Origin: Rheinheimera soli
Lineage (GTDB): Bacteria; Pseudomonadota; Gammaproteobacteria; Enterobacterales; Alteromonadaceae
Length of the DNA stretch: 64,000 nucleotides
Direction: 5' to 3'
Assembly (NCBI RefSeq): GCF_021290985.1
Contig: NZ_JAJOYU010000012.1
Span: forward strand, 1-64,000
Below, in pieces: positions 41,790-51,202 of the stretch. The number at the start of each line of letters is the position of its first letter. Position 1 is the first letter of the stretch. The translations under genes were made by a program, and so were the position numbers. The notes under the pieces were generated by a model. That model made no database searches and had not been told where the DNA came from. It was given only the letters and a program-made list of their open reading frames with translations.

Positions 41790-44700
41790 ATGCGTTTAGC
41801 TCTGCTTCGTGAATTTTTTCGCTGCTGGTTAGTGTTCACACTTTGTGTGCTGCTGGCCGCTTGTGGTGGCTCTGGTGGTGAAAGCGGGTCGGACAGCCCT
41901 TCTGGGGAGAGACCTCCTGTGTCTCCGCCCGTTATTCCTCCGGTTACACCTCCTGTTATTCCTCCGGTGGGAGGCACTCCTGTTGAAATGGGGTTAATGG
42001 TGGCTTTTGGCTACAACTCGCTGGCCGCAGGTTCACCTTTACGGACTGATCAGGTTCAAAATCTTGCTGTGGGTAATGGCACTGCCACTTATCGGTTTCC
42101 GCGCTCGGGTGAGAGCATTAGTGGCAATCTGACTATAGCTGTTGATGTGGCAGACTCTGATGGTATAGCCCGTGTGCTGGTTGGTTTTAATGGCAGTGAA
42201 CAGGCTTTGGTTTTATGTGACAGCAACTGTGGTACATCCTACTCACAAACTGTGACCGGGGTAAATCCGCGCAATTTTGGCTTAACTCCTGGATCCTTAC
42301 GTTTAGAGCTGTGGCTGGAAGATCTGTTAGGCAATCGCGTTATGTTTGATGCCCGGGATATTGAATGGTTGCCTGAACCCATCACAGGGGTAAACACCAG
42401 CAGAACTGACACCAGTGCACAGATCAACTGGGCAGCAAGCGGTAGCGCTCGCCGTTATAACCTTTACATTGCAGAGCAGCCAGGTATCACACCTGAAAAT
42501 GTTCTGACAAAAACCGGTGGACGGCAGTTTTTAGCTCTGTCGCAATCGACATTGTCTGTAGCAAACCTGATTGCAAATCAACGTTATTTTGTCCTTATTA
42601 CCGGAGTAGATTCGTCTGGTGAAAGTTTGTTCTCGCAGCAACATGTGGTGCAGCCTGTGGGGGCGCCTGAATTTTCATCCCCTGTTGCTACACCTGATCA
42701 GTTTAGCCTGAACGAAGACACGGAATTCAGAGGCTTTTTACTGGACAATGACAGTCATCCTGATGGCCGCAGTTTTAGTCTGGAGCCACAAGCTGTACGT
42801 TTGCCGGACAACGGAACTTTAGTACTGAATACCGATGGCTCTTTTATTTATCAGCCTGTGCCCGACTTTGTTGGCAATGACAGCTTTATTTACCAAATCG
42901 TCGACACTCAAGGGCTGGCAGCACAAGCTCTGGTTAGTCTGACTGTGTTGCCTGTGAACGATGCTCCAGTAGCACAGGATGACAGTTATAGTCTGAATAA
43001 AAACAACAGTTTGAATATTGCTGCGCCAGGGGTATTAAATAATGATTTTGATGTGGATGGCGATAGGCTGGTTGTCGACGTTGCACCCTTAACAGTACCT
43101 GCCCATGGCAGTTTACAGCTCAATGCAGATGGTTCTTTTAGCTATACACCACAAACCAATTATGTAGGCGAAGACTTTTTTGTGTATCAGGTGACTGATG
43201 GTCAGGGCGGTTCAGCTCAGGCCAGAGTCAGTCTGCGCATTGAAATGACGAACGCTGCCCCAGTAGCTCAGAATGACAGTTATCAGGTGAATGAGGATCA
43301 AAGGCTGGAGGTGAATGCCACAAATGGCATATTGGCCAACGATGTTGATCCTGATGGCGATGCAGTTACCTTGATGACTGAATTGCCAACTACCGTCAAA
43401 AACGGCCAGTTGGTATTGGCATCAGATGGCAGTTTTTTGTATATCCCAAATCAGGATTTTTTTGGTACTGACAGTTTTAGCTACCAGATTAAAGACCCTG
43501 CCGGTTTAGTCAGCACTGCTACTGTGTTACTGACTGTCATAGCACAAAATGATCCGCCTGTGGTACAGCCATCCTTTTATTCTGTGAATCAGGGCGTTTT
43601 GTTGTCTGTGCAAGCACCAGGTTTGTTAGCGCATGCGTTTGATGTGGATGACAACAACCTGAGTCTGGTCACTACCGCTGTTGCAGCCCCGGCCAAGGGA
43701 GTGTTGACCTTGTCAGCGGACGGTGCTTTTAGCTATCAACCCAATGCTACGGCAACAGGGACAGACAGTTTTAGCTATCAGGTGACAGATCCTGCGGGAG
43801 CTGTGGGTACTGGCTCTGTGAGCATCACTATTATTGCTGCTGCAAACCCTCCTGTATTTTCTGATATGACGATTGACGTCTGGGACGATGTACCTCAAGG
43901 TTTTGGCTTAGCCCAGTTTGTCGTGACCAACACTGATCCTGATACAAGTATTAGCTTTAGTCTTATTGCTGGTAATACACAGGGCATTTTCAGCCTGACT
44001 GCCGCTGGTGCACTTAGTGTTGTAAACCCTGCACCTTTGGTTCAGTTGGGAGGGGCTTCTGTTCTACTGACGGTCAGAGCACAAAATAGTGCGGGTCTTA
44101 CAGCACAAGCCACTGTAACAGTCCGGATTCAGAGCACTCTGGTGACTGCAAATAATGACAACTATACAGTGGCAGAAGACCAGGTACTGTCGTCAGTTGT
44201 CAGTGTGCTCGCCAATGATGTGGATCTAAAAGGGGTGGGCTTAACTGCCAGTCTGGTGACAGCTCCTGCTCATGGTGTGTTAAACCTGAATGCCAATGGC
44301 CATTTTAGCTACAGCCCAAACCTGAACTTTTATGGACAAGACAGTTTTGTTTACAGTGCCAGTAATGGCATCCGGTCTGCACAGGCGACTGTGCTTGTTA
44401 CTGTCACTCCGGTGAATGATTCGCCTGTATTAAGTCCTGCTACCTTTACTTTTTCTGAGGCTGTGGTGCAGGGATCTGTTGTAGGGCAACTGGTTTGGCA
44501 AGATGCTGAAACCGACCAAAGTTACAGCTTTAGCATTTTGAGTGGGGATTATACTCAAGCCTTTTCAGTGACTAATCAGGGCCAGCTTGTGGTGGCCAGT
44601 GCAAGTGCGCTGTTGGCCAGAGGTGGTGGCAGTGGCGCTTTGTATATACAAATCACGGACAGCGCTGGTGCTGCAGGTACAGCTTTAATTACGCTGAATG

Positions 44701-47700
44701 TGATATCTGCCATGCCTGTCGCTAATGCTGACTCCTATACAGTGGATCAGGACAGCGTGTTGCAGGTGAATACTGCTGCAGGTGTGCTTAGTAATGACAA
44801 TGATCCTACTGGGCTGGGGTTAACTGCAACCTCAGTCACTTCAGGACCATTCTATGGGCAGCTTAACCTTAACGCGGATGGCAGTTTTAGCTATCAACCT
44901 AATGCGAATTTCTATGGACAGGATATTTTTCATTATCAGGTTACTAATGGTGTAAGAACTGCAAGTGCAGCAGTCACCATCACTGTGGCTCAGGTGTTGC
45001 CTGCCTTGTTAGCAAACTTTGATGCTTATACTCTGGATGAAGATACGCTGCTTACAGTGACAGCAGGTAATTCTGTGCTGCAGAATGATATTTTTGATCC
45101 AGGCCAACAGTTGAGTGTCAGTCTGGTGCAAGCGCCGCCTTATGGCACTCTGAGCTTTAATACAGATGGTACTTTTACCTATCAGCCTGCAACAGGCTCC
45201 TACGGTGCTTTTTACTTTACCTACCGGCTAAGTCAGGGGGCACTCACTTCTGATGCTCAGGTGGAATTGAATATTCTGCCGGTGAATGCTCCTCCTGTGC
45301 TACAAGACGCGACTGTCACTATTTATGATAACTATGTGAACTCCCAGCAGGTGTTGGCCATGACTCTGACTGACCCGGATCCAGGCAGTTATAGTTTTGA
45401 GATTTTGTCAGGCAACACAGGTGGAGTTTTTGCTATTACCTCAGGCGGCGTGATTCAGGTTGCTGATTCGTCTTTGCTGGATGCTAGTACTACAGCGTCT
45501 TACAGTCTGGTGGTCAAAGTGACAGAAAATGGCGATGCCAATCTGACAGACACAGCCACAGTAATCATTAACGTTGTTGCTGCCCCAACCGATGAAACCA
45601 CAGTGATTGCTGATACCGGTTTTGCCGGAGGTGCCAACCTGGCACTGGAGATGATGCTGAGCGGCGAATTCAACGACCCGGTGCAAATTATTCCTCAGAG
45701 TGATGGCCGTAGTCTGGTGATTGGTAACGTCAGCAACTCTTATCAGCAGGAACTTTTTGTCGTAAGACTGAACCCGGATGGTTCTGTTGACCCAAGTTAT
45801 GCCGACAAAGGCCTGTTCCGAAACTCCTTTTTCTATGGCTACTCTACGGAGCAAGCTGTGGCAGCTGTGTTAACCAGCAGTAATGAGCTTGTGCTGTTAG
45901 TTAACTATACTGAAACTAATGCTTCAGGTTTTTATTTGATGAAGCTCAATGAAAATGGGCTGTTGGATTATAGTTTTGGACCTACTACGCAAGGCTATCT
46001 ACTCTGTGAATATTCCCCATGTGATAGCAGTGATATGCAAGCCACGGATCTACTGCTGAACCACCAGGGAAATTATGTAGTATCTGGTGTGAAAAATAGC
46101 AGTCAGGCCTTTTTGTTCGAGTTTGCAGACTCCGGCTATCTGGGCGGCTGGCTGAGCCAACTTAGTGCGGTTAAACAGTTTGATCTGGTTCGTCAGGACA
46201 GTGACCATAACTACTATGGTATAGGCCAGTCGTCTACAGAGCATATAGTGATTGCCCGCTTTTCCTCTTCTTTTGTATTAGACAGCAGTACTTTCGGCTG
46301 TACTCCAGGCTGTGTTGGGTACAGGGAATATGATTTCTCTTTGTATTCTTCTAAACCTTATGACGCTGTGTTGTACAACGATGAGTTGTATGTGGTGGGC
46401 AGCGTGACTGAGTTTTCTGCCCCGACAAGTCCGGATGGGTTGTTTTTTAAGCTGACTTACGACGGCAGTCTAAATCCTGGCTTTGGCAATGCTGCCGGAT
46501 TTATTCAGGTCAGTGGTCATTCAGGTTATCCGTTGCATTACCAAGCTCTGGCGGTCGATCAGAGTGGATTCTATGTGCTGACCAGTACAGCAGAGAGCGG
46601 CGGTGATAGGGTCTCTCTTAGTCAATACAATCTGATTGGGGACTTTATGTCCGATCAGCCTCTGGCTGTGGATGGACAATTAAAAGCTGTGGATCTGCAA
46701 AGTGATGCTGCTGGCTTGTGGTTGCTCAATCATTTCAGTAATCCAAATTACGGTGCTACTGGCAGTGTTAGCTTTAACTGGGTCGGTAAATATCAGCACA
46801 ATACTTTGGCTGCGGACACTGCATTTTCCGGCGATGGTCAGCGCTGGTTTAATGCTGGCTTTGGTGAAGATATTTTGCTTGGCAGTCAAAGATTGCTACT
46901 GGGCAGCCAGGTCAATAAAACACTGTTTTATGGCTATAGCTATTCTTCCCTCAATGGCAGCTATCAGCAGGCTTTTGTTGGCCGGTTAACAGCCAGTGGT
47001 GCTTTAGATCAGAGTTTTGGTAATCATGGCCTGGTGCTTTTGGCGAATGATCAGCTTTATGATCTGAGGATAAATACCATAGCTGAAGCAGATTCAAATC
47101 AGCTTTATGTGGCCGGTGATGGTATTGATGAGAATGATGGTTGGACTGGTTTTGTCATGAGGTTAAATCAGGATGGTACCCTGGACAACAGTTTTGCGAA
47201 TGGAATTTTTACCTTAACGCCTGCGGCTGTGGGCAGTTATGACAAGACTGATGTGGTGAAGTTACAAGTCAGGACCGATGGCCACCTGTTGATTGGCGCC
47301 GAATATAGCTACCTGTCTAGCAATACAGACGTTGTGGTTATACAGCTCAATACCGATGGCAGCCTGGATGCTGGCTATTTTGGTGATTCGGCAGCGGGCT
47401 ATACAATATTCAGCGAAATAGATACCAGCTCAGCAACAGAAGAACGACTCAGTCAAATGAAACTGGATCCTGCAGATGGTAGTCTGGTGATCGCAGGCCA
47501 GTACAAGCTGAGTACTGATCCTCAACTCTATATTGCCCGCTTTAGCGATACGGGCTTGCTAATGAATGCGGCCAACAGTCCTTCAGATAGTTTTGGTGAT
47601 GCAGCTTTGGGTTATAGCCTGATGAATCTGGTGGATAACAGTAATGACTACTACTACTATTCTGAATATATCAATGGCCTGGATTTTGATGCCGGTCGCA

Positions 47701-48164
47701 ATCTGGTTCTGGCACTGTCGAGAAGCTTTGAAAGCAATGATTCGCATTACCTGTATAGGTTGCTGCAAAATGGCCTGACGGATAATTCGTTTAATTCAGG
47801 TATGCCGAGACTGTATAACAGTTTCAGCAATCTGGTGCCTGCCGCTCTGAAGATCAAAAAAATCCAGATGGATGCTTCAGGGCGATTGCTGATGGTTGGT
47901 ACTAGCATGTGGAACGATGTCTGGGTAGGGCGCGTGCTGCTGGATGGCAGTGGCGCAGATGTAGGCCGCTGGGATCCGGCATTTGAAGCCAACTCTGCTA
48001 TTTATGGCGCTCACTTATTTACTGGTTCTAGCTTCTCCAGCGATGTATTTATGGAGCTGACCAGCAGTAAAGTCACCTTGGGTTGGAGTAACTATGGATC
48101 GGGGGGCAATCAGGCAACGCTGCGGCAATACCTGTTTTATCACTACAACCCCGGAAATATTTAG
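41790..48164 (+). CDS. giant repeat lipoprotein: FN3, tandem-95, cadherin-like and delta-60 repeats
   Basis: The ATG at 41790 has AAGGA upstream and gives 2124 residues with a lipobox (VLLAAC). A Pro-rich linker (about 40-70) is followed by a beta domain and an FN3-like domain (about 196-292). Next come about seven tandem-95 type Ig-like repeats, each with DxDxxxxD-type calcium-site-like residues and a DGSFSYxP strand, mixed with three cadherin-like repeats (to about 1267). The last 850 residues hold about ten delta-60 repeats (patterns such as RLNxDGSLDxSFG) that probably fold as one or two beta-propellers. It is probably a surface adhesin or matrix protein. The upstream barrel and FecR genes suggest surface display (inference). 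Confidence 0.83.
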   Translation: MRLALLREFFRCWLVFTLCVLLAACGGSGGESGSDSPSGERPPVSPPVIPPVTPPVIPPVGGTPVEMGLMVAFGYNSLAAGSPLRTDQVQNLAVGNGTATYRFPRSGESISGNLTIAVDVADSDGIARVLVGFNGSEQALVLCDSNCGTSYSQTVTGVNPRNFGLTPGSLRLELWLEDLLGNRVMFDARDIEWLPEPITGVNTSRTDTSAQINWAASGSARRYNLYIAEQPGITPENVLTKTGGRQFLALSQSTLSVANLIANQRYFVLITGVDSSGESLFSQQHVVQPVGAPEFSSPVATPDQFSLNEDTEFRGFLLDNDSHPDGRSFSLEPQAVRLPDNGTLVLNTDGSFIYQPVPDFVGNDSFIYQIVDTQGLAAQALVSLTVLPVNDAPVAQDDSYSLNKNNSLNIAAPGVLNNDFDVDGDRLVVDVAPLTVPAHGSLQLNADGSFSYTPQTNYVGEDFFVYQVTDGQGGSAQARVSLRIEMTNAAPVAQNDSYQVNEDQRLEVNATNGILANDVDPDGDAVTLMTELPTTVKNGQLVLASDGSFLYIPNQDFFGTDSFSYQIKDPAGLVSTATVLLTVIAQNDPPVVQPSFYSVNQGVLLSVQAPGLLAHAFDVDDNNLSLVTTAVAAPAKGVLTLSADGAFSYQPNATATGTDSFSYQVTDPAGAVGTGSVSITIIAAANPPVFSDMTIDVWDDVPQGFGLAQFVVTNTDPDTSISFSLIAGNTQGIFSLTAAGALSVVNPAPLVQLGGASVLLTVRAQNSAGLTAQATVTVRIQSTLVTANNDNYTVAEDQVLSSVVSVLANDVDLKGVGLTASLVTAPAHGVLNLNANGHFSYSPNLNFYGQDSFVYSASNGIRSAQATVLVTVTPVNDSPVLSPATFTFSEAVVQGSVVGQLVWQDAETDQSYSFSILSGDYTQAFSVTNQGQLVVASASALLARGGGSGALYIQITDSAGAAGTALITLNVISAMPVANADSYTVDQDSVLQVNTAAGVLSNDNDPTGLGLTATSVTSGPFYGQLNLNADGSFSYQPNANFYGQDIFHYQVTNGVRTASAAVTITVAQVLPALLANFDAYTLDEDTLLTVTAGNSVLQNDIFDPGQQLSVSLVQAPPYGTLSFNTDGTFTYQPATGSYGAFYFTYRLSQGALTSDAQVELNILPVNAPPVLQDATVTIYDNYVNSQQVLAMTLTDPDPGSYSFEILSGNTGGVFAITSGGVIQVADSSLLDASTTASYSLVVKVTENGDANLTDTATVIINVVAAPTDETTVIADTGFAGGANLALEMMLSGEFNDPVQIIPQSDGRSLVIGNVSNSYQQELFVVRLNPDGSVDPSYADKGLFRNSFFYGYSTEQAVAAVLTSSNELVLLVNYTETNASGFYLMKLNENGLLDYSFGPTTQGYLLCEYSPCDSSDMQATDLLLNHQGNYVVSGVKNSSQAFLFEFADSGYLGGWLSQLSAVKQFDLVRQDSDHNYYGIGQSSTEHIVIARFSSSFVLDSSTFGCTPGCVGYREYDFSLYSSKPYDAVLYNDELYVVGSVTEFSAPTSPDGLFFKLTYDGSLNPGFGNAAGFIQVSGHSGYPLHYQALAVDQSGFYVLTSTAESGGDRVSLSQYNLIGDFMSDQPLAVDGQLKAVDLQSDAAGLWLLNHFSNPNYGATGSVSFNWVGKYQHNTLAADTAFSGDGQRWFNAGFGEDILLGSQRLLLGSQVNKTLFYGYSYSSLNGSYQQAFVGRLTASGALDQSFGNHGLVLLANDQLYDLRINTIAEADSNQLYVAGDGIDENDGWTGFVMRLNQDGTLDNSFANGIFTLTPAAVGSYDKTDVVKLQVRTDGHLLIGAEYSYLSSNTDVVVIQLNTDGSLDAGYFGDSAAGYTIFSEIDTSSATEERLSQMKLDPADGSLVIAGQYKLSTDPQLYIARFSDTGLLMNAANSPSDSFGDAALGYSLMNLVDNSNDYYYYSEYINGLDFDAGRNLVLALSRSFESNDSHYLYRLLQNGLTDNSFNSGMPRLYNSFSNLVPAALKIKKIQMDASGRLLMVGTSMWNDVWVGRVLLDGSGADVGRWDPAFEANSAIYGAHLFTGSSFSSDVFMELTSSKVTLGWSNYGSGGNQATLRQYLFYHYNPGNI

Positions 48165-48173
48165 TGAGTCATT

Positions 48174-48989
48174 ATGCAAATTAAATTTTATGGTGTGCGT
48201 GGCTCAATTCCTACTCCCGGTGCTGATACACAACGTTATGGAGGTAACACCCCTTGTGTACTACTGACCAGCCAAAGTGGTCAGCAATTAATTCTTGATG
48301 CAGGCACTGGTATTCGGGGCCTTGGGCAAGAACTGCTGGCAGACAATACCGAGCTGGTGTTGCTGCTGAGCCATAACCACTGGGACCATATTCAGGGCTT
48401 CCCTTTTTTTGCACCAGCCTATCAGGCAGGGCGGCCGATCCGCATAATTCCGGGCCATACCCTGCATGGTGAACATGACGCTATTTTAAAGCAAATGTGT
48501 GGCGAGTTTTTTCCTGTCACACCAGAACAGTTACCCTCTGCTATTCGCATTACCCCTATGGCAGAAGATCAATGGCAACTGGGGGATTTTCAAATTCAAC
48601 GTTGCCGGCTGAATCATCCGGGATCAGGCAGTGCTTATCGTATTGCAGCAGACGGCCAGACCGTGGCTTATGTCACTGACAATGAACTTTTCCCACCACA
48701 GCAAGAGCTGACCTCAAGAGCACAATGGCTGGAGTTTGTCGCAGGTGTCGATCTGTTGATCCATGACGGACAGTATCTGGAAGCTGATATGCCTCATAAA
48801 TTGGGGTGGGGTCACTCACTGGTCAGTGAGGCTGTGGTTTTAGCTGTGGACGCTAAAGTGAAAAAGCTGGTGATTTTCAGCCATGATCCGGCTCGCAGTG
48901 ATCAGCAATTGGATCAACTGGCGCAGCAGTTTTACGGCCAGCAACCTGAAGTGGTGATGGCGCAGGAAGGAATGGAGTTGTGGTGCTGA
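48174..48989 (+). CDS. metallo-beta-lactamase-fold hydrolase
   Basis: The 271-residue protein starts with MQIKFYGVRGSIPTPG and has the metal-binding HNHWDH motif (His67, His69, Asp71, His72), a YVTDNE segment, a HDGQY segment and the late histidines GWGHS and FSHDP. The layout matches the RNase Z/cyclic-phosphodiesterase-like branch of the fold, not antibiotic beta-lactamases. There is no signal peptide, so it is cytosolic. It lies between the giant lipoprotein and the CHASE2 cyclase and overlaps the latter by 10 bases, so hydrolysis of the cyclase product is a reasonable hypothesis. Family members near CHASE2 and HD genes are known, but their substrates are not. Confidence 0.85.
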   Translation: MQIKFYGVRGSIPTPGADTQRYGGNTPCVLLTSQSGQQLILDAGTGIRGLGQELLADNTELVLLLSHNHWDHIQGFPFFAPAYQAGRPIRIIPGHTLHGEHDAILKQMCGEFFPVTPEQLPSAIRITPMAEDQWQLGDFQIQRCRLNHPGSGSAYRIAADGQTVAYVTDNELFPPQQELTSRAQWLEFVAGVDLLIHDGQYLEADMPHKLGWGHSLVSEAVVLAVDAKVKKLVIFSHDPARSDQQLDQLAQQFYGQQPEVVMAQEGMELWC

Positions 48990-51187
48990 AGTATTGGCGT
49001 CGTCATCAGTGGGTCGTATTTTGTAGTCTGTTGTTTAGCACAGTACTGGTGCTGGCTCAGCTCAGTGCAGTGTATTCAGAGCAATCCTTGTTAAAACGTC
49101 TGGATGGGATCTTGTATGACAGCAGATTAACACTGACTCTGCCATACAGAGCCGCAACCGACCTGCCTGTCGTCATTGTGGATATAGACGAAAAAAGTTT
49201 GCAGCAAGTGGGGCGTTGGCCCTGGAGCCGACAGTTGGTTGCGCAAATGCTGGAACAGTTAACTGCAGCAGGGGCTTCAGTGGTGGCTTTTGATGTCATT
49301 TTCTCAGAGCCTGAACGTAACCCGGTACAACAAGTATTACAGGGGGCAAAGCAGTTATCGGCCGAAATGACCGAAGAATTGCAGCAATTAGCCCCGGCTC
49401 TGGATGCGGATCAGCACTTTGCCAACAGCCTTGAAAACAAAGATGTGGTACTGGGATTCTTATTTCAGCAAGAACAACTGGCTGTAGGTCAGTTACCTGA
49501 AAGTTATGTTCTGATGGACAGTGAGGCCAGTCAAAGTTCGGCCAGTCATTTTGCAGGCTATGTCGCGAATACCGCAGTGCTGCAGCAACATAGTTCGGGC
49601 ACAGGTTTTATTAACTCATCCCCAGATCCTGATGGTTTTATTCGTCAGGCAGCTTTACTGATCCGCTATCAGGATAAAGTTTATCCTTCACTGGCGCTGG
49701 AAGCTGCCCGTTTGTATGCACTGGCGAACGAATTGACGGTAGAAACTGCTCCTTTGGAACAGATTAATACTATAGTCGGTGTCACTGTGGGGAACACCCG
49801 CATCAATACAGATTTATACGGCAGGGTGTTGATCCCTTATCGTGGGCCTGCCCGTAGTTTCCCTTATATTTCCGCTTCCGATGTGTTGCATGGTCAAGTG
49901 GATAAAACTTTGCTCAAAGACGCTATCGTTTTTGTTGGCACCTCAGCTGTAGGTCATGCCGACTTGCGCTCCACTCCGGTTGGGGTGCAATACCCTGGTG
50001 TGGAGGTTCACGCCAATGTGTTTGAAGGCCTCATTTATCCGGAACTGATTCACTCGCATCCGGATTGGGCTGAAGCTTTGGTGTTTTTGTTTTTAGTGGT
50101 ACTGGGTCTGTTGATGAGTCTGGTTTTTCCTTCTTTGGGTCCGGTCAGTTTGGCCTTGAGTGGCGGTGGCCTTTTGCTGCTGACTCTGGGGGGAAACCTA
50201 TATTGCTGGCAGGTGTTAAAACTGGATTTGCCACTGACATCGAGCCTGTTGCTGATTTTAGGCCTGACCTTACTGAATTTAATCTATGGCTTTTTTGGAG
50301 CTTCGCAGCAAAAGGCACGGATTAAGTCTATTTTTGACCAGTATGTGCCACCTGCTCACATTGATGAAATGCTGAATCACCCTGAGAGTGTCAGCCTGGA
50401 CGGTAAACGAAAGGAGATGTCAGTGTTGTTCTCTGATATCCGGGGTTTTACCAGCTTGTCAGAGAAGCTGAGTGCCACAGAACTGAAAACCTTATTAAAC
50501 CGCTACTTTTCGCCCATTACCAAAACTATTTTTGAGCATCATGGCACTATAGATAAATATGTGGGTGATATGGTGATGGCATTCTGGAATGCGCCTTTGG
50601 ATGTCAAAGATCATGCAGAACTGGCGGTGAAAGCTGGCTTTTCCATGTTAAAAGTCACGGATGAACTCAGTAAAAGTTTTGTGTTGGATGGCTTGCCCGC
50701 TATCGATATTGGTGTGGGTATCAATACAGGCGAAATGAACGTCGGTGACATGGGATCGGAATACCGCCGTGCTTATACAGTACTGGGGGATGCGGTGAAT
50801 TTAGGCTCCCGCCTGGAAAGTCTGACGAAATATTACGGTGTCCGGTTTTTGGTCAGTCAGTCGACTGTACAACAATGCCAGAACATCATTTTTCGCAGCG
50901 TAGATAAAGTGAAAGTGAAAGGTAAAACTGAAGCTGTGGCTATTTACGAACCTGTGGATGCCAGCTTAGTGCTCAACCCCGACTTTGCCGCCGCGTTGCA
51001 GCAGCATGAACAAGCGCTTTTGTTGTACTCAGAGCAAAATTGGGCCGACGCCGAAGTGCTTTGGGCCTCGCTGCATCAGCGCTATAGTGATAAGTTATAC
51101 AGCTTGTATCTCGAACGATTGGCTCATTACCGTCAGCATCCACCTGGTGCAGATTGGGATGGGGTCTATACTCATGCAGAAAAGTAG
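48980..51187 (+). CDS. CHASE2-domain class III adenylate/guanylate cyclase
   Basis: The 735-residue membrane protein has a first membrane helix (about 12-30), a CHASE2 sensor domain in the periplasm (about 40-345), three membrane helices (about 362-440) and a cyclase domain (about 475-650). Metal-binding Asp486 (FSDIRGFT) and Asp530 (YVGDMVMAFW) are present. Lys526 and Asp604 (VLGDAVN) match the adenine-selecting pair, and Asn607 and Arg611 are the catalytic residues, so the product is probably cAMP. GGAG precedes two possible GTG starts (48980 and 48983). CHASE2 probably senses a periplasmic ligand or the FecR protein encoded upstream. Confidence 0.9.
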   Translation: MVLKYWRRHQWVVFCSLLFSTVLVLAQLSAVYSEQSLLKRLDGILYDSRLTLTLPYRAATDLPVVIVDIDEKSLQQVGRWPWSRQLVAQMLEQLTAAGASVVAFDVIFSEPERNPVQQVLQGAKQLSAEMTEELQQLAPALDADQHFANSLENKDVVLGFLFQQEQLAVGQLPESYVLMDSEASQSSASHFAGYVANTAVLQQHSSGTGFINSSPDPDGFIRQAALLIRYQDKVYPSLALEAARLYALANELTVETAPLEQINTIVGVTVGNTRINTDLYGRVLIPYRGPARSFPYISASDVLHGQVDKTLLKDAIVFVGTSAVGHADLRSTPVGVQYPGVEVHANVFEGLIYPELIHSHPDWAEALVFLFLVVLGLLMSLVFPSLGPVSLALSGGGLLLLTLGGNLYCWQVLKLDLPLTSSLLLILGLTLLNLIYGFFGASQQKARIKSIFDQYVPPAHIDEMLNHPESVSLDGKRKEMSVLFSDIRGFTSLSEKLSATELKTLLNRYFSPITKTIFEHHGTIDKYVGDMVMAFWNAPLDVKDHAELAVKAGFSMLKVTDELSKSFVLDGLPAIDIGVGINTGEMNVGDMGSEYRRAYTVLGDAVNLGSRLESLTKYYGVRFLVSQSTVQQCQNIIFRSVDKVKVKGKTEAVAIYEPVDASLVLNPDFAAALQQHEQALLLYSEQNWADAEVLWASLHQRYSDKLYSLYLERLAHYRQHPPGADWDGVYTHAEK

Positions 51188-51202
51188 TCATGGCAGTGAA
51201 AA

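Noticed and set aside
41930-41980. Short CCTCCGGTTATTCCTCC-type repeats at the start of the giant gene as a possible CRISPR or VNTR
   Set aside because: They encode the Pro-Pro-Val/Ile linker in frame; spacing and length do not fit a CRISPR, and only a few units are present.
45441-45854. 137-codon minus-strand frame inside the giant lipoprotein gene
   Set aside because: It is a shadow of a repeat-rich coding region; the plus-strand frame has clear domains throughout.
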